Notes: generated from the letters alone by a model not told the origin. Shown: positions 16,880 to 26,704, counted from the stretch's first letter. The stretch is 64,000 bases of DNA from PGYT01 sp963675055 (GCA_963675055.2 CAXXJE010000002.1:2108001-2172000); one strand, 5' to 3'. Numbers and translations are program-made.

Positions 16880-17233
16880 CTATAATTTGCTCAATTCGTC
16901 TCTTAGTTTTTTAGTTAATCCGCTAACAACGAGATCATACGAATCATCAACCATTTCAAGAATGAAACTGTCTCTCAAAGTCCCTTCAAGCGATACAGTG
17001 TTCCAGTGTTTCTTGCTCATGTGAAAGCCTGTCTGGATTTCTTCGTAGTTCTCCCTGAGGATAATTGCTTTTTCAGGATTGCATTTTAAGTTTACACTAT
17101 TCGCAAGGTTTATATCCGTTAAACAGAACATTTTATTCATTACTTTGAAAACAAGGGTGTCTTCACTGAAAGGGAATTCTTCCGTAACTCCTTTTTTCAT
17201 CAGACAGTGCTTTCTTATTTTTTCCAGGTCCAT
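16880..17233 (-). CDS. MmcQ/YjbR family protein
   Basis: A 117-residue protein of the MmcQ/YjbR (CyaY-like fold, once called DUF419) family: RKHCLMKKGVTEEFPFSEDT at the start, VFKVMNKMFCLTDI, NLKCNPEKAIILRENYEEI, then MSKKHWNTVSLEGTL and a C-terminal SYDLVVSGLTKKLRDEL helix. Family members are proposed to bind DNA through the double-wing-like fold, but the cellular role is unknown. It is convergent with aat, sharing a 2-base gap. Confidence 0.88.
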   Translation of the reverse strand: MDLEKIRKHCLMKKGVTEEFPFSEDTLVFKVMNKMFCLTDINLANSVNLKCNPEKAIILRENYEEIQTGFHMSKKHWNTVSLEGTLRDSFILEMVDDSYDLVVSGLTKKLRDELSKL

Positions 17234-17399
17234 TATTATTTTTCCCTAAATCTATTTTAACCTACATTGTATCCCAATTTTACGAAAATATTGTTTAAAT
17301 TTGCCGGAATTCACTTCAGTACCGATTTTTGGGCTTAAATTTGTGAAACAATTGTTTTTATTTATTGTATGAATGCAAAACTAATTACGGTTCGTTAAT

Positions 17400-19454
17400 A
17401 TGAAAAAATTGCTTTTTTTAACTCTGCTGATTTCAAGTTTATTAATGGCTCAGCATGATGATTCAACAAACGGGATATTGGATACTAACCTTGTTCTTGT
17501 TCCCGAAGCGTATCATTCAAAAGTTGAGCAGGTGGTTACAACTATTCTTACGAAATACCACTATAAGAAAACCCGGCTAAACGATTCTCTGTCGACTGTT
17601 GTTTTTGATAATTATATCAAAACGCTCGACAACAATAAATTGTACTTTTATCAGTCCGATATTGATGAATTCACGAAGGATAAATTTTTAATTGATGACT
17701 TTCTCCTAACCGGGAATGTTGATTTTGCGTTTAATGTTTTCAACCGGTTTAAACAGCGTTTAAACAACAGGATGAAGTATATTTCACATCGACTCCGTAA
17801 GGAATTCGACTATTCTGTTAATGAGTCGTATACCCCGCACAGAGATGAGCTTGATTGGGCAGCGGATGAATCCGAACTGGCGGATCTCTGGAGAAAAAGG
17901 ATTAAGAATGATGCGCTTAACAAGCGACTTGCAGGTGATGACTGGGAAAAAATATCGACAGATCTATTAAAACGTTATCAGAATTTTCAGAGAATAATTC
18001 TTCAGTATAAGGCTGAGGATGTATTCCAGTTATACATGAACGCTTTCTCGGCTGCGATTGATCCACATACAAATTACTTGTCACCGATTACTTCCGAAAA
18101 TTTCGATATCTCAATGAGCCGTTCGCTGGAGGGAATCGGTGCTCAACTGAGAAGCGTTGACGGTTATACAACTGTTGCTTCCATTATTGGCGGTGGCCCC
18201 GCCGATAAAAGCAAGCAGCTCTTCGAGGACGACAGGATCGTTGCCGTCGGTCAGGGAAATGACGGAGAAATGGTGGATGTAGTCGGCTGGCGGCTTGACG
18301 ATGTAGTTCAATTGATTCGCGGAAAGAAAGGTACAATTGTTCAACTTGAAATTCTGCGCGCCGATGATACTCCGGATATGCCAACCGAGAAGATAACCAT
18401 CACACGTGAAAAGGTTAAACTTGAGGACCAGTCGGCTAAGGCGGATACTATTTTCCTTAATCAGAACGGGTCTTCATATAAATTAGGTGTGGTTAGAGTC
18501 CCTGCGTTTTACATAGACTTCAAAGCGCGTGCTCGAGGTGATCTGGATTACAAGAGTACGACCAGGGATGTGAAAAAACTAATAACCGATTTGCAGGGGG
18601 CACAGGTTGACGGAATAATTATTGATTTGAGGAATAACGGCGGCGGTTCGCTGCAGGAAGCAATTGAACTTACGGGACTTTTTATTGAGGACGGACCGGT
18701 GGTTCAGGTAAAAGATTCACGCGGTGATATTCAGGTTGATGAAGATCCTAATCCTGACATATTCTATGATGGTCCAATGGCTGTCCTTGTTAACCGCTAC
18801 AGTGCATCTGCATCTGAAATCTTTTCCGCTGCAATTCAGGATTATGGTCGCGGACTCGTGATCGGTGAGCAGTCTTTTGGTAAAGGAACGGTTCAAAATC
18901 TGTTCGATCTGAACAGGATGATTCGATTCGGAGATACGAAGCTTGGAAATGTGAAACTCACAATTGCCAAGTTTTACAGAATTAACGGAAGTAGTACCCA
19001 GAAAAAAGGCGTGCTGCCGGATATTTCATATCCCGGATACGACCGTGACGAATTCGGCGAAGCCTCGTACCCCAGCTCACTTAAATGGGATCAGATACCC
19101 TCCAGCGATTACGACAAGTATGACTCGCTCAAGAAATATCTGCCCGAATTGATTAAGAAACATAAAGATCGTATCAAGGGCAATCTGGATTTTCAATTTC
19201 TTACACAGGACATAGATGAATATGAGATGAATAAGGGTAAGAAATCATTTTCACTAAATGAAGAAGTGCGTAAATCGGAAAGGGAAAAAGCGGAAGCGAG
19301 GAAAAAGGAGAGGGAAGAGGAACGAAAGAAGAAAGCTGAACTGAAAGTAGTTGACAAAGATGAAGTCTCAAGTAAGGAAACGAAGATTGACGATTATCTG
19401 CTTGAGGAAAGCGGGCGGATTCTTGCTGATCTGATAAATCTAAAATACGGATGA
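17400..19454 (+). CDS. prc: carboxy-terminal processing (tail-specific) protease, Prc type
   Basis: A 684-residue periplasmic serine protease. It has a short signal peptide (1-17), an N-terminal helical domain (about 30-230), a PDZ domain (about 235-320), the S41 core with DLRNNGGGSLQEAIELTGLF, and a Ser/Lys dyad that I place at Ser470 (SASASEIF) and Lys495 (FGKGTVQ), 25 residues apart as in E. coli Prc. A Lys/Glu-rich coiled C-terminal region (about 600-660) matches the DUF3340-type tail. Substrates are misfolded or tagged proteins and cell-wall enzymes. It is monocistronic with a strong terminator 28 bases downstream. Confidence 0.92.
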   Translation: MKKLLFLTLLISSLLMAQHDDSTNGILDTNLVLVPEAYHSKVEQVVTTILTKYHYKKTRLNDSLSTVVFDNYIKTLDNNKLYFYQSDIDEFTKDKFLIDDFLLTGNVDFAFNVFNRFKQRLNNRMKYISHRLRKEFDYSVNESYTPHRDELDWAADESELADLWRKRIKNDALNKRLAGDDWEKISTDLLKRYQNFQRIILQYKAEDVFQLYMNAFSAAIDPHTNYLSPITSENFDISMSRSLEGIGAQLRSVDGYTTVASIIGGGPADKSKQLFEDDRIVAVGQGNDGEMVDVVGWRLDDVVQLIRGKKGTIVQLEILRADDTPDMPTEKITITREKVKLEDQSAKADTIFLNQNGSSYKLGVVRVPAFYIDFKARARGDLDYKSTTRDVKKLITDLQGAQVDGIIIDLRNNGGGSLQEAIELTGLFIEDGPVVQVKDSRGDIQVDEDPNPDIFYDGPMAVLVNRYSASASEIFSAAIQDYGRGLVIGEQSFGKGTVQNLFDLNRMIRFGDTKLGNVKLTIAKFYRINGSSTQKKGVLPDISYPGYDRDEFGEASYPSSLKWDQIPSSDYDKYDSLKKYLPELIKKHKDRIKGNLDFQFLTQDIDEYEMNKGKKSFSLNEEVRKSEREKAEARKKEREEERKKKAELKVVDKDEVSSKETKIDDYLLEESGRILADLINLKYG

Positions 19455-19482
19455 TAATCAATAGAGTAATACTGTTTTTTGA

Positions 19483-19509
19483 AAGCCGGGTTTCCCCGGC
19501 TTCTTCATT
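19483..19509 (+). terminator. intrinsic terminator after prc
   Basis: AAGCCGGG (19483-19490) pairs perfectly with CCCGGCTT (19495-19502) around a 4-base loop, followed by CTTCATTTT. Confidence 0.8.
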
Positions 19510-19693
19510 TTAAATGAAAAAACTTCCCGCAGTTTTAAAACAAATCCCTTGTAACAGAATAATACTGGATTATATTTCCATCAATTAATTCATGGGATTT
19601 ATTCAAGTCCGGGAAATCCATAGAATTATTATTTTCAAAACCGTTATATTGACACGAGCTTAACACCAACAATTAAATTTTATCTGGAATTAA

Positions 19694-21910
19694 ATGGACA
19701 ATAATCAGAAAAAAGGTTTCGGTACCGCGCCGGTATTCTTTACCGCAATATCGACAATACTCGGTGCTATATTATTTCTCCGATTCGGCTTTGCGGTCGG
19801 AACCCTTGGCTTTTTCGGCGTTCTCTTAATTATTGTTCTCGGGCATCTTGTAACCCTGCCAACTGCTATGGCGATATCTGAGATCGCTACCAATCAAAGG
19901 GTTGAGGGTGGCGGCGAGTATTTTATTATTTCCCGATCATTCGGACTAAATATCGGAGCCACAATCGGTATCGCTCTTTATCTCTCACAGGCTATTAGTG
20001 TTGCCTTCTATGTGATTGCTTTTACCGAAGCTTTCACTCCGGTATTCGGGTGGATTAAAGAGGTTTACAACCTCGATTTACCCAGACAGGTTGTGAGTAT
20101 TCCGAGTATGATATTGTTATCAATACTAATAATTAAGAAGGGAGCGGATCTCGGTGTTAAGACTTTATATTTTGTGGTTGCAATTTTGTTCATTTCACTG
20201 TTAATGTTTTTTCTCGGAAACACAGACTATTCAATGTCCGGCGGAAGCAGTCTGTTTGAAAGGTCCTTTAGAAACACAGAAAGTTTCTTCATTGTATTTG
20301 CCATTGTTTTTCCGGCCTTTACCGGTATGACAGCAGGAGTCGGGTTATCCGGTGATCTAGCGGAGCCAAAGAAATCGATACCGCTCGGAACACTTGCTGC
20401 AACTGTTGGCGGAATGTTGGTATATGTTTTAATTATCTGGAAACTTTCGGGCGCGGCATCGCCTGAGGATTTAATTAGTAATCAGCTTATAATGAGCGAC
20501 ATTGCTCTCTTCGGTTTTATTATAGTCCCTTTGGGTCTTGCGGCATCAACAATTTCCAGCGCGATAGGCTCAATACTAGTCGCCCCGAGAACATTACAAG
20601 CTATCGGTCTCGATAAATCATTCCCGATCATGCCGCTTAACAGGTTTTTTGCTAAAGGAAAAGGTGAGATGAATGAGCCTTTTAATTCTACACTGGTTAC
20701 TTGTGTTATTGCTCTTATATTTGTTGCTCTGGGAGACGTTAATGCGGTTGCTGAAGTTATCTCAATGTTCTTTATGGTTACTTACGGTTCGATCTGTTTA
20801 ATATCCTTTCTTCATCACTTCGGTTCGTCGCCATCTTACAGACCGACATTTAAATCAAAGTGGTATTTTTCGCTGATCGGATTTTTGCTCTGTATTTATC
20901 TGATGTTCAAAATGAATACGCCTTACGCGCTTGCTTCGATAGTCATTATGGTTCTAATTTACATTGGGATTTCACATTACCATAAGAAGAGATCGGGACT
21001 GGAGTCACTGTTTCAGGGTGCAATTTTCCAGTTAAGCAGAAGGATTCAGGTGTATATGCAGAAATCCAGAAAAATAAGCTCAACCTGGCGACCCTCTGCC
21101 ATATGCGTTTCCAGAGATTCATTTGAACGTGATAAAGCTTTTGAACTTCTAAAATGGATTTCTTATAAACACGGATTCGGCACCTATATTCACCTGCTTG
21201 ACGGTTATTATTCCAAAGTGACCAATAATGAAGCAAGGCAGGTACTTGAAGATCTGATAAAAAGATCAAGCAGGGGGAAAGGCAATATGTTTGTCGATAC
21301 GATTATTTCGCCTTCATATACCTCGGCAATTGCACAGCTGGTACAGTTACCCAGTCCTTCGGGGATGGAAAACAATATGATCATATTTGAATTCGATAAG
21401 AACAGTTCTGAAAATATAAGTGAAATAGTAGACAATATTGCACTAACAAAAGCAGGGGATTTCGATGTATGTGTATTCGGCAGTTCATCCAGAACTGTAA
21501 ATTTTGACAATGGCATTCATATATGGATTCGTGATCTTGATGACCATAATGCGAATCTGATGATTCTCATAAGCTATATTATACTTGGGCATCCGGATTG
21601 GATTAAAGGTCACATTAAAATTTTCAATTTATGCAGCGAAGATAAAGTGATCGAGACCCGTGAAAAGATGAGAGAACTTGTACTTTCAGGTCGGCTGCCA
21701 ATTACTGAGAAGAATATTCAAATACTGTTTAAAGATGAGTCTAAAAGTTTCAAGTCAATGGTAAATGAATATTCCCGGGAAGCTGGCTTGACTATTATCG
21801 GCTTTAAAGAGGAGCAAATTAAACATGAAGGTTCGGAGTTTTTCTCGGGCTACGGACAGGTTGGAGATATATTGTTTGTCGAGGCTAACAGTCTGAAGGA
21901 CATTAACTGA
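19694..21910 (+). CDS. SLC12-like cation-chloride cotransporter / APC-family permease
   Basis: A 738-residue transporter. Residues 1-440 form about 12 transmembrane helices of the APC fold, starting FGTAPVFFTAISTILGAILF and containing the helix-6 segment FPAFTGMTAGVGLSGDLAEP, characteristic of SLC12-type (Na-K-Cl cotransporter-like) proteins. Residues ~450-738 are a soluble cytoplasmic domain with SSTWRPSAICVSRDSFERDK and a Rossmann-like pattern, like the C-terminal domain of cation-chloride cotransporters. Ion specificity is unknown. It stands alone; 227 bases separate it from the next gene. Confidence 0.85.
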   Translation: MDNNQKKGFGTAPVFFTAISTILGAILFLRFGFAVGTLGFFGVLLIIVLGHLVTLPTAMAISEIATNQRVEGGGEYFIISRSFGLNIGATIGIALYLSQAISVAFYVIAFTEAFTPVFGWIKEVYNLDLPRQVVSIPSMILLSILIIKKGADLGVKTLYFVVAILFISLLMFFLGNTDYSMSGGSSLFERSFRNTESFFIVFAIVFPAFTGMTAGVGLSGDLAEPKKSIPLGTLAATVGGMLVYVLIIWKLSGAASPEDLISNQLIMSDIALFGFIIVPLGLAASTISSAIGSILVAPRTLQAIGLDKSFPIMPLNRFFAKGKGEMNEPFNSTLVTCVIALIFVALGDVNAVAEVISMFFMVTYGSICLISFLHHFGSSPSYRPTFKSKWYFSLIGFLLCIYLMFKMNTPYALASIVIMVLIYIGISHYHKKRSGLESLFQGAIFQLSRRIQVYMQKSRKISSTWRPSAICVSRDSFERDKAFELLKWISYKHGFGTYIHLLDGYYSKVTNNEARQVLEDLIKRSSRGKGNMFVDTIISPSYTSAIAQLVQLPSPSGMENNMIIFEFDKNSSENISEIVDNIALTKAGDFDVCVFGSSSRTVNFDNGIHIWIRDLDDHNANLMILISYIILGHPDWIKGHIKIFNLCSEDKVIETREKMRELVLSGRLPITEKNIQILFKDESKSFKSMVNEYSREAGLTIIGFKEEQIKHEGSEFFSGYGQVGDILFVEANSLKDIN

Positions 21911-22137
21911 TACGGATTTGAGGCAATTGGATTATTGCGATCAATGGAATCGCTAGGCGCTGCTCAAAACGGAGTTTTGCCTGTTGCCAAACAACTGGAA
22001 TATGATATTTATCTCCAGATCATTTCTGCAATTTTCTGCATATAATTGTAAGCATTTTACTGTAGTTGGAATAATAATAGTACTTTCCCTACTTTTAGAA
22101 TCAAAGAAATAAAAGTTAATTATAAACAGGTGTTGTA

Positions 22138-22665
22138 TTGAGTATTGACTTAAATATCGTTTTAGGCGCGCTTTTAATTATGTTCATGCGAATTGCGGAT
22201 GTAACTATCGGCACATTCAGGACAATTCTCGTTGTTCAGGCTAAAAAGTACTACGCGGCTGTGGCTGGTTTTTTTGAAGTTCTTATATGGATTACCGCTA
22301 TGAAATTCATTGTGGATCATATGGATACTAATCTGAACTTGATAGCATATGCTGTTGGATTCGGTATCGGGAACCTGCTTGGGATCACTGTCGAGGAAAA
22401 AATCGGACTTGGTTATTCGCAGATTAATATCATTTCACGATATGCTGCTGATAAAATTGCCACAAGTCTTCGGAGGTCTAAATATGGTGTTACTTTGCTT
22501 CCTGCTGAAGGCGGATCAGGAGGTATGGCTGTAATAGTTGCAATTGTTCGAAGGCGGGACGCGAAACATGTCATTAAGGCAGTGGAAGAAATAGATAAAA
22601 ATTGTTTTATAACCATTCAGCACTCACGGCCGTACCGGGGATTTATTCATGGATCAAGGAAGTAA
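22138..22665 (+). CDS. UPF0316 membrane protein (DUF5698/DUF2179)
   Basis: A 175-residue protein with three predicted transmembrane helices (about 5-25, 38-57, 62-82; RIADVTIGTFRTILVVQAKK between the first two) and a C-terminal DUF2179 domain (about 110-170; GVTLLPAEGGSGGMAVIVAI, VIKAVEEIDKNCFITIQ). The family is common but functionally uncharacterised; DUF2179 resembles nucleotide-sensing regulatory domains. Start is TTG at 22138 with an AGGTG site. The next gene begins 2 bases after the stop, so the two are cotranscribed. Confidence 0.87.
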   Translation: MSIDLNIVLGALLIMFMRIADVTIGTFRTILVVQAKKYYAAVAGFFEVLIWITAMKFIVDHMDTNLNLIAYAVGFGIGNLLGITVEEKIGLGYSQINIISRYAADKIATSLRRSKYGVTLLPAEGGSGGMAVIVAIVRRRDAKHVIKAVEEIDKNCFITIQHSRPYRGFIHGSRK

Positions 22666-22667
22666 AA

Positions 22668-23135
22668 TTGCAGAAAACAAATGCTGTTAGAATTCTTGAG
22701 GCGAATAATATACAATTTAAACTTGCAGAGTACGTTTTCAGTCTTGAAGAAATCGACGCTGTTTCCGTTGCGAATAAAGTTCATGCCGAACCTGAAAGAG
22801 TTTTTAAAACTCTGGTTGCACGGGGTGATAAAACCGGAATAAATGTTTTTGTGATCCCCGGTAATTTTACGCTCGATCTTAAAAAAGCTGCTAAGTCGAG
22901 TGAAAACAAGAAAATTGAAATGATAAAAGAAAAGGAACTTCTTCCCCTGACCGGATATATTAAGGGAGGCTGCACACCGATTGGAATGAAGAAGAGTTTC
23001 CCGGTTTTTATAGATGAAACCGCGCAATTATGGGAAAACATCTACATTAGCGCCGGGGTTAGAGGCGTGCAGATGAATATTAGACCGTCGGATCTCGCGA
23101 AGCTTGTTGAGGCTGAATTTGCAGATTTAATCTGA
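22668..23135 (+). CDS. ybaK: Cys-tRNA(Pro)/Cys-tRNA(Cys) deacylase YbaK
   Basis: A 155-residue cytoplasmic editing enzyme that hydrolyses mischarged Cys-tRNA(Pro). The motifs QKTNAVRILEANNI, VFKTLVARGDKTGINVFVIP, LPLTGYIKGGCTPIGMKKSF and the conserved Lys in AAKSSENKKIEM identify the YbaK/EbsC family. I place the start at TTG 22668 after AGGAAG; this gives the family's usual length and avoids a 64-base overlap with the UPF0316 gene. It forms a two-gene unit with that gene. Confidence 0.9.
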   Translation: MQKTNAVRILEANNIQFKLAEYVFSLEEIDAVSVANKVHAEPERVFKTLVARGDKTGINVFVIPGNFTLDLKKAAKSSENKKIEMIKEKELLPLTGYIKGGCTPIGMKKSFPVFIDETAQLWENIYISAGVRGVQMNIRPSDLAKLVEAEFADLI

Positions 23136-23241
23136 TGAATCCAAGTCGACGGGGCAATTCCAAATACCCCGTGATGCAAAATCAATTTCATTTTAGATCA
23201 AAATTTATTATTATTGCATCTTAATTTTTTTAGGAGATACT

Positions 23242-23406
23242 ATGGCTAAGAAGCAAACGTTCGAGGATAAGTCCAAAAAAAAGGATAGATCGAATCTAAT
23301 CACTGTAAAATTCGTTAAAACAGTAAAATCTGAAAAAGGAAGTTATAAATTTCAGGAAAAATTGGTTAAAATTGACGACATTAGTAAAGTAACTGACCTT
23401 AAGTAA
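23242..23406 (+). CDS. small basic protein, DUF4295-like
   Basis: A 54-residue protein starting MAKKQTFEDKSKKKDRSN, followed by ITVKFVKTVKSEKGSYKFQE and a short acidic/hydrophobic tail. An AGGAG site lies 6 bases before the ATG and a strong terminator overlaps the stop, so this is a genuine single-gene transcript. The pattern MAKK...VK.VKS.KTG.Y.F.E matches DUF4295, a small protein usually encoded with rpmB/rpmG in Bacteroidota and thought to be ribosome-associated. Here it stands alone. The family match is from memory of the pattern and is moderately sure. Confidence 0.75.
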   Translation: MAKKQTFEDKSKKKDRSNLITVKFVKTVKSEKGSYKFQEKLVKIDDISKVTDLK

Positions 23407-23433
23407 AAGCGGTTTTTACACCGCTTTTATTTT
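23405..23433 (+). terminator. intrinsic terminator after the small DUF4295-like gene
   Basis: AAAAGCGGT (23405-23413) pairs with ACCGCTTTT (23420-23428) around a 6-base loop and runs into TTTTATTTT. The 5' arm overlaps the stop codon. Confidence 0.85.
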
Positions 23434-23634
23434 GCTTAAAAATCATCGTTTTATTCCCTCACTTAGTTTGATAATTTGGGAAATTTTTATATCTTCAATT
23501 GCTGCGCAATTTACCTTTGCCTCATATAAAGAGCACACAACAAAATAAAACAAAACTTAGTTTTGCGTGGCTGAATTATCGATGCCTTTGCTAAGTCTTA
23601 TTATTTGAACGAAACGAATCGAAAGGACCAGACC

Positions 23635-25014
23635 ATGATAGAAGCTAAAAAGATGAAATTCTACCGTTTTAAGGACATTGAGAGTCTGCCGCAACTTCAA
23701 AAATTATCGGATCAGCAAAGATTTGAAATAAAAGTGGTGTCTCATGTACTCCCTTTCAGAACGAACAACTATGTTGTTGACGAACTGATTGATTGGCACA
23801 ATATCCCAAATGATCCGATGTTTCAGTTAACATTTATGCAGAAAGGGATGCTGGATGCTGAGCACTACAGTCAGATGGCCAGAGTGATAAGGGTTGAAGG
23901 CAGCCCTGAAGAAATTAAAGCTGCAGCCGATATGATAAGAGAGGACTTGAATCCGCATCCGGCGGGACAAATGACGGCAAATGTTCCGGTAATGGATGAA
24001 GAGCCGGTCCCGGGTATTCAGCATAAATACAAAGAAACATGTCTCGTGTTTCCTTCAAGCGGTCAGACTTGTCATGCTTACTGTACATTCTGTTTCAGAT
24101 GGGCACAGTTTATCGGGAATAATGATCTTAAATTCGCAACCGATGAATCACGCAGATTCCAGGACTATATCAGAAAACATAAGGAACTGACAGACATTCT
24201 ATTAACCGGCGGTGATCCGATGGTTATGACTCTTCCGAAACTTGAAACCTACATTTTACCCTTCCTCCAACCGGAATTTGATCATATTCAAAATATCCGT
24301 ATAGGAACAAAATCGCTTGCATATTGGCCTTACAAGTATGTGACGGATAAAGAAGCCGACGGACTGATTAGGTTGTTCGAAAAAGTGATTAAAGCAGGAA
24401 AACATGTAGCATTTATGGCGCATTTTAGTCATGTAGCGGAACTGCAGACAGAAGTAGTTCAGGAAGCAATTAGAAGGCTGCGGGATGTTGGAGTTGAAAT
24501 CAGGTCCCAATCGCCGATCCTAAGACACATAAATGATAGTGCCGAAGTCTGGAAAGATATGTGGCAGGAACAGGTTAGACAAGGTATTATTCCTTATTAC
24601 CTTTTCATTGAAAGAGAAACAGGGGCTGTAAACTATTTCGAGATCCCGATTTCGAAAGCTCTTGATATTTACCGGGATGCCTACAAGAATCTATCAGGTC
24701 TGCACAGGACCGTACGCGGACCGTCTATGTCGGCTTTACCCGGAAAAGTGGCTGTCGAAGGTGTTGCAGAGGTTAAAGGAGAAACAGTATTCGTACTTAA
24801 CTTCCTGCAGGCAAGGAATCCCGACTGGGTAAAGAAACCGTTTTTCGCAAAGTACGACGAAACTTCAACATGGCTTAACCAGTTAAAGCCTGCCTTCGGC
24901 GAGAGCAAATTCTTCTATGAAGATGAGCTTGAGGTTATGCTTCAGACGAAAAGAGAGAAGTTCGAGAAACTTGAGCAGGATAAATTCGACAGTCTGGTTT
25001 CAGGCGCTGCATAG
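23635..25014 (+). CDS. KamA-family radical SAM protein (lysine 2,3-aminomutase-like)
   Basis: A 459-residue radical SAM enzyme. The cluster motif CHAYCTFC supplies Cys146, Cys150 and Cys153. Downstream are DILLTGGDPMVMTLPKLETY, HFSHVAELQTEVVQEAIRRL and IRSQSPILRHINDS, all typical of lysine/glutamate aminomutases with PLP. It is longer than EpmB (~340), so a free amino-acid aminomutase or a related activity is more likely than elongation factor P modification. The ATG at 23635 has an AAAGGA site; an in-frame TTG at 23605 is less likely. A terminator follows at 25040. Confidence 0.85.
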   Translation: MIEAKKMKFYRFKDIESLPQLQKLSDQQRFEIKVVSHVLPFRTNNYVVDELIDWHNIPNDPMFQLTFMQKGMLDAEHYSQMARVIRVEGSPEEIKAAADMIREDLNPHPAGQMTANVPVMDEEPVPGIQHKYKETCLVFPSSGQTCHAYCTFCFRWAQFIGNNDLKFATDESRRFQDYIRKHKELTDILLTGGDPMVMTLPKLETYILPFLQPEFDHIQNIRIGTKSLAYWPYKYVTDKEADGLIRLFEKVIKAGKHVAFMAHFSHVAELQTEVVQEAIRRLRDVGVEIRSQSPILRHINDSAEVWKDMWQEQVRQGIIPYYLFIERETGAVNYFEIPISKALDIYRDAYKNLSGLHRTVRGPSMSALPGKVAVEGVAEVKGETVFVLNFLQARNPDWVKKPFFAKYDETSTWLNQLKPAFGESKFFYEDELEVMLQTKREKFEKLEQDKFDSLVSGAA

Positions 25015-25414
25015 TTCTCGCAAAGCAATCTAAAACTTGAAAGGTTGATTGGTGTTCCGGTCAGCCTTTAATTTTTCTTCTGAATTTTTTATGCAACCTG
25101 AAATCACCCATTGACTCCGATTGAATTCACATCACACTTATATCTGGCCTATCGTAAATCATGTTTGCATCGGATTATACGCCCGCAACTACAAGTTAAA
25201 ATTCAAATAATTGATTATCTAATATCATTTTATTGTGTGATACAGGATTTTTTTAATAGATTGATATATTGCTTCAGATATATTTAATGATAGTGCTTTA
25301 GTGCAAGACAATAGATAGAAAACTAGTTTAATCCGATACTAAATTTTCAAAAAATCATTAAAGGTTTTGTAAAAGAAAGTAATACTTTCAAATAATATAT
25401 AGAGGCAAGACCAC
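25015..25414. other. intergenic region, 400 bases, without a recognisable gene
   Basis: Apart from the terminator at 25040-25077 it is AT-rich with stops in all frames. It is presumably the promoter/leader region of the porin-symporter locus. I could not identify a convincing promoter, riboswitch or repeat. Confidence 0.6.
25040..25077 (+). terminator. intrinsic terminator after the KamA-like gene
   Basis: AAAGGTTGA (25040-25048) pairs with TCAGCCTTT (25061-25069) with one G-U, then AATTTTTC. Confidence 0.7.
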
Positions 25415-26638
25415 ATGAAAAAAGCATTTTCTATTCTTTTCATTATTAGTGTTTTATCTTCTCCGGTATTTACACAAGACAAATCTGAAGATTCCTTCGG
25501 TATCTCGGTTAAAGGATTTGTAAAGACCGATCTTATGATCGATTCGAGGCAGACTATTACCGTTAGGGAAGGACATTTTCTCCTTTATCCGTCCGCTGAA
25601 GTTCCCGATGCGGAAGGCGACGATATTAATGCCAAGCCGTCGCTGAACATGCTTTCAATTCAATCTCGTCTAACCGGGATTATTTCCGGTCCGGATTTTC
25701 TTGGAGCAAAAACAAGCGGTGTGCTTGAAGGCGCCTTTTTCGGGCACAGTAACGGGGATATAAACGGTTTAAGACTGCGACATGCTTTCGTTAAACTTGA
25801 CTGGGGACAATCATCTTTGCTGATCGGACAGTACTGGCATCCGATGTTTATAACCGAGTGTTTTCCCGGAGTTGTTTCATTTAATACCGGCGTACCATTC
25901 CAGCCATTCTCCAGGAATCCCCAGATCCGCTTTGTTCATAAAATTAATGATTTGCAGCTTACCCTGGTTGCCGCCTCACAACGAGACTTCGCAAGTGCAG
26001 GACCTGCCGGAACAAGCAGTATATATTTGCGCAATTCGGTTATACCGATTCTTAATGCGAACCTGAAATATGTAGGCAATAAGAGTGCTGCAGGCGTTGG
26101 AATCAATTTAATGCAGTTAACACCAAGACTTGTTACTAATCTGAACTATATTGATGATAACACGGTAACCGGAGTTTCAGTACTGGGATTTGCTAAACAT
26201 GACTTTGAACAATTATCCGTCAAACTCGAGGGAGTTTACGGACAAAATCTTACCGATCTCACGATGCTCGGAGGTTACGCGGTAACAGATGTTGATGTTA
26301 CTACCGGCAAGATGGAATACACACCGATTAAAACACTTTCTGCCTGGGTAGATTTATCAACAAAGGGTTCGCTTCAATTCGGATTGTTTGCCGGGTACAC
26401 GAAAAATCTAGGTTCCGATGATGACCTGACCGGAGTATATTTTTCAAGAGGCAGTAATATCGCCAGTGTGATGAGAATTTCTCCGCGCTGCATGTACACG
26501 ATGGGAAAAACCAGATTTGCCGGTGAAGTAGAGTATACATCTGCTGAGTATGGCACACCAAACATTAATGGGGAAGTCGAGAACACAACCAGTGTCTCGA
26601 ACATTAGATTATTGTTATCCTCTTATTTATTCTTTTAA
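25415..26638 (+). CDS. outer-membrane beta-barrel (porin-like) protein
   Basis: A 407-residue exported protein with a signal peptide (1-20, ending VFTQ). The mature part has regular amphipathic strands (FGISVKGFVKTDLMIDSRQT, LSIQSRLTGIISGPD, RLRHAFVKLDWGQSSLLIGQ) and ends in FF, as outer-membrane barrels do. The layout resembles DcaP-like or phosphate-selective porin-type proteins, but no specific family is certain. It is followed, after 115 bases with a hairpin, by the symporter genes, so it may provide the outer-membrane route for the same solute. Confidence 0.75.
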   Translation: MKKAFSILFIISVLSSPVFTQDKSEDSFGISVKGFVKTDLMIDSRQTITVREGHFLLYPSAEVPDAEGDDINAKPSLNMLSIQSRLTGIISGPDFLGAKTSGVLEGAFFGHSNGDINGLRLRHAFVKLDWGQSSLLIGQYWHPMFITECFPGVVSFNTGVPFQPFSRNPQIRFVHKINDLQLTLVAASQRDFASAGPAGTSSIYLRNSVIPILNANLKYVGNKSAAGVGINLMQLTPRLVTNLNYIDDNTVTGVSVLGFAKHDFEQLSVKLEGVYGQNLTDLTMLGGYAVTDVDVTTGKMEYTPIKTLSAWVDLSTKGSLQFGLFAGYTKNLGSDDDLTGVYFSRGSNIASVMRISPRCMYTMGKTRFAGEVEYTSAEYGTPNINGEVENTTSVSNIRLLLSSYLFF

Positions 26639-26673
26639 TGTTAATGACCATTGCTAATAATTATACAAGTCAC

Positions 26674-26704
26674 GGACCTGTGCTTATTCGGGATGCACAG
26701 GTCT
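26674..26704 (+). other. strong hairpin between porin-like gene and symporter genes
   Basis: GACCTGTGC (26675-26683) pairs perfectly with GCACAGGTC (26695-26703), plus one closing G-U pair. There is no T-tract after it (TGAATAATAAATC), so it may stabilise or process the mRNA or give partial termination. Confidence 0.5.

Noticed and set aside
21937..21979. Two small hairpins (GCGAT/ATCGC and CAAAAC/GTTTTG) after the SLC12-like gene
   Set aside because: Short stems, no T-tract, no known RNA motif.
24071..24096. EpmB (elongation factor P lysyl-modifying) assignment for the KamA-like gene
   Set aside because: The protein is about 120 residues longer than EpmB and no efp or epmA gene is adjacent; kept at family level.
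26674..26704. Terminator between the porin-like and symporter genes
   Set aside because: The stem is strong but there is no T-tract; listed as an uncharacterised hairpin.
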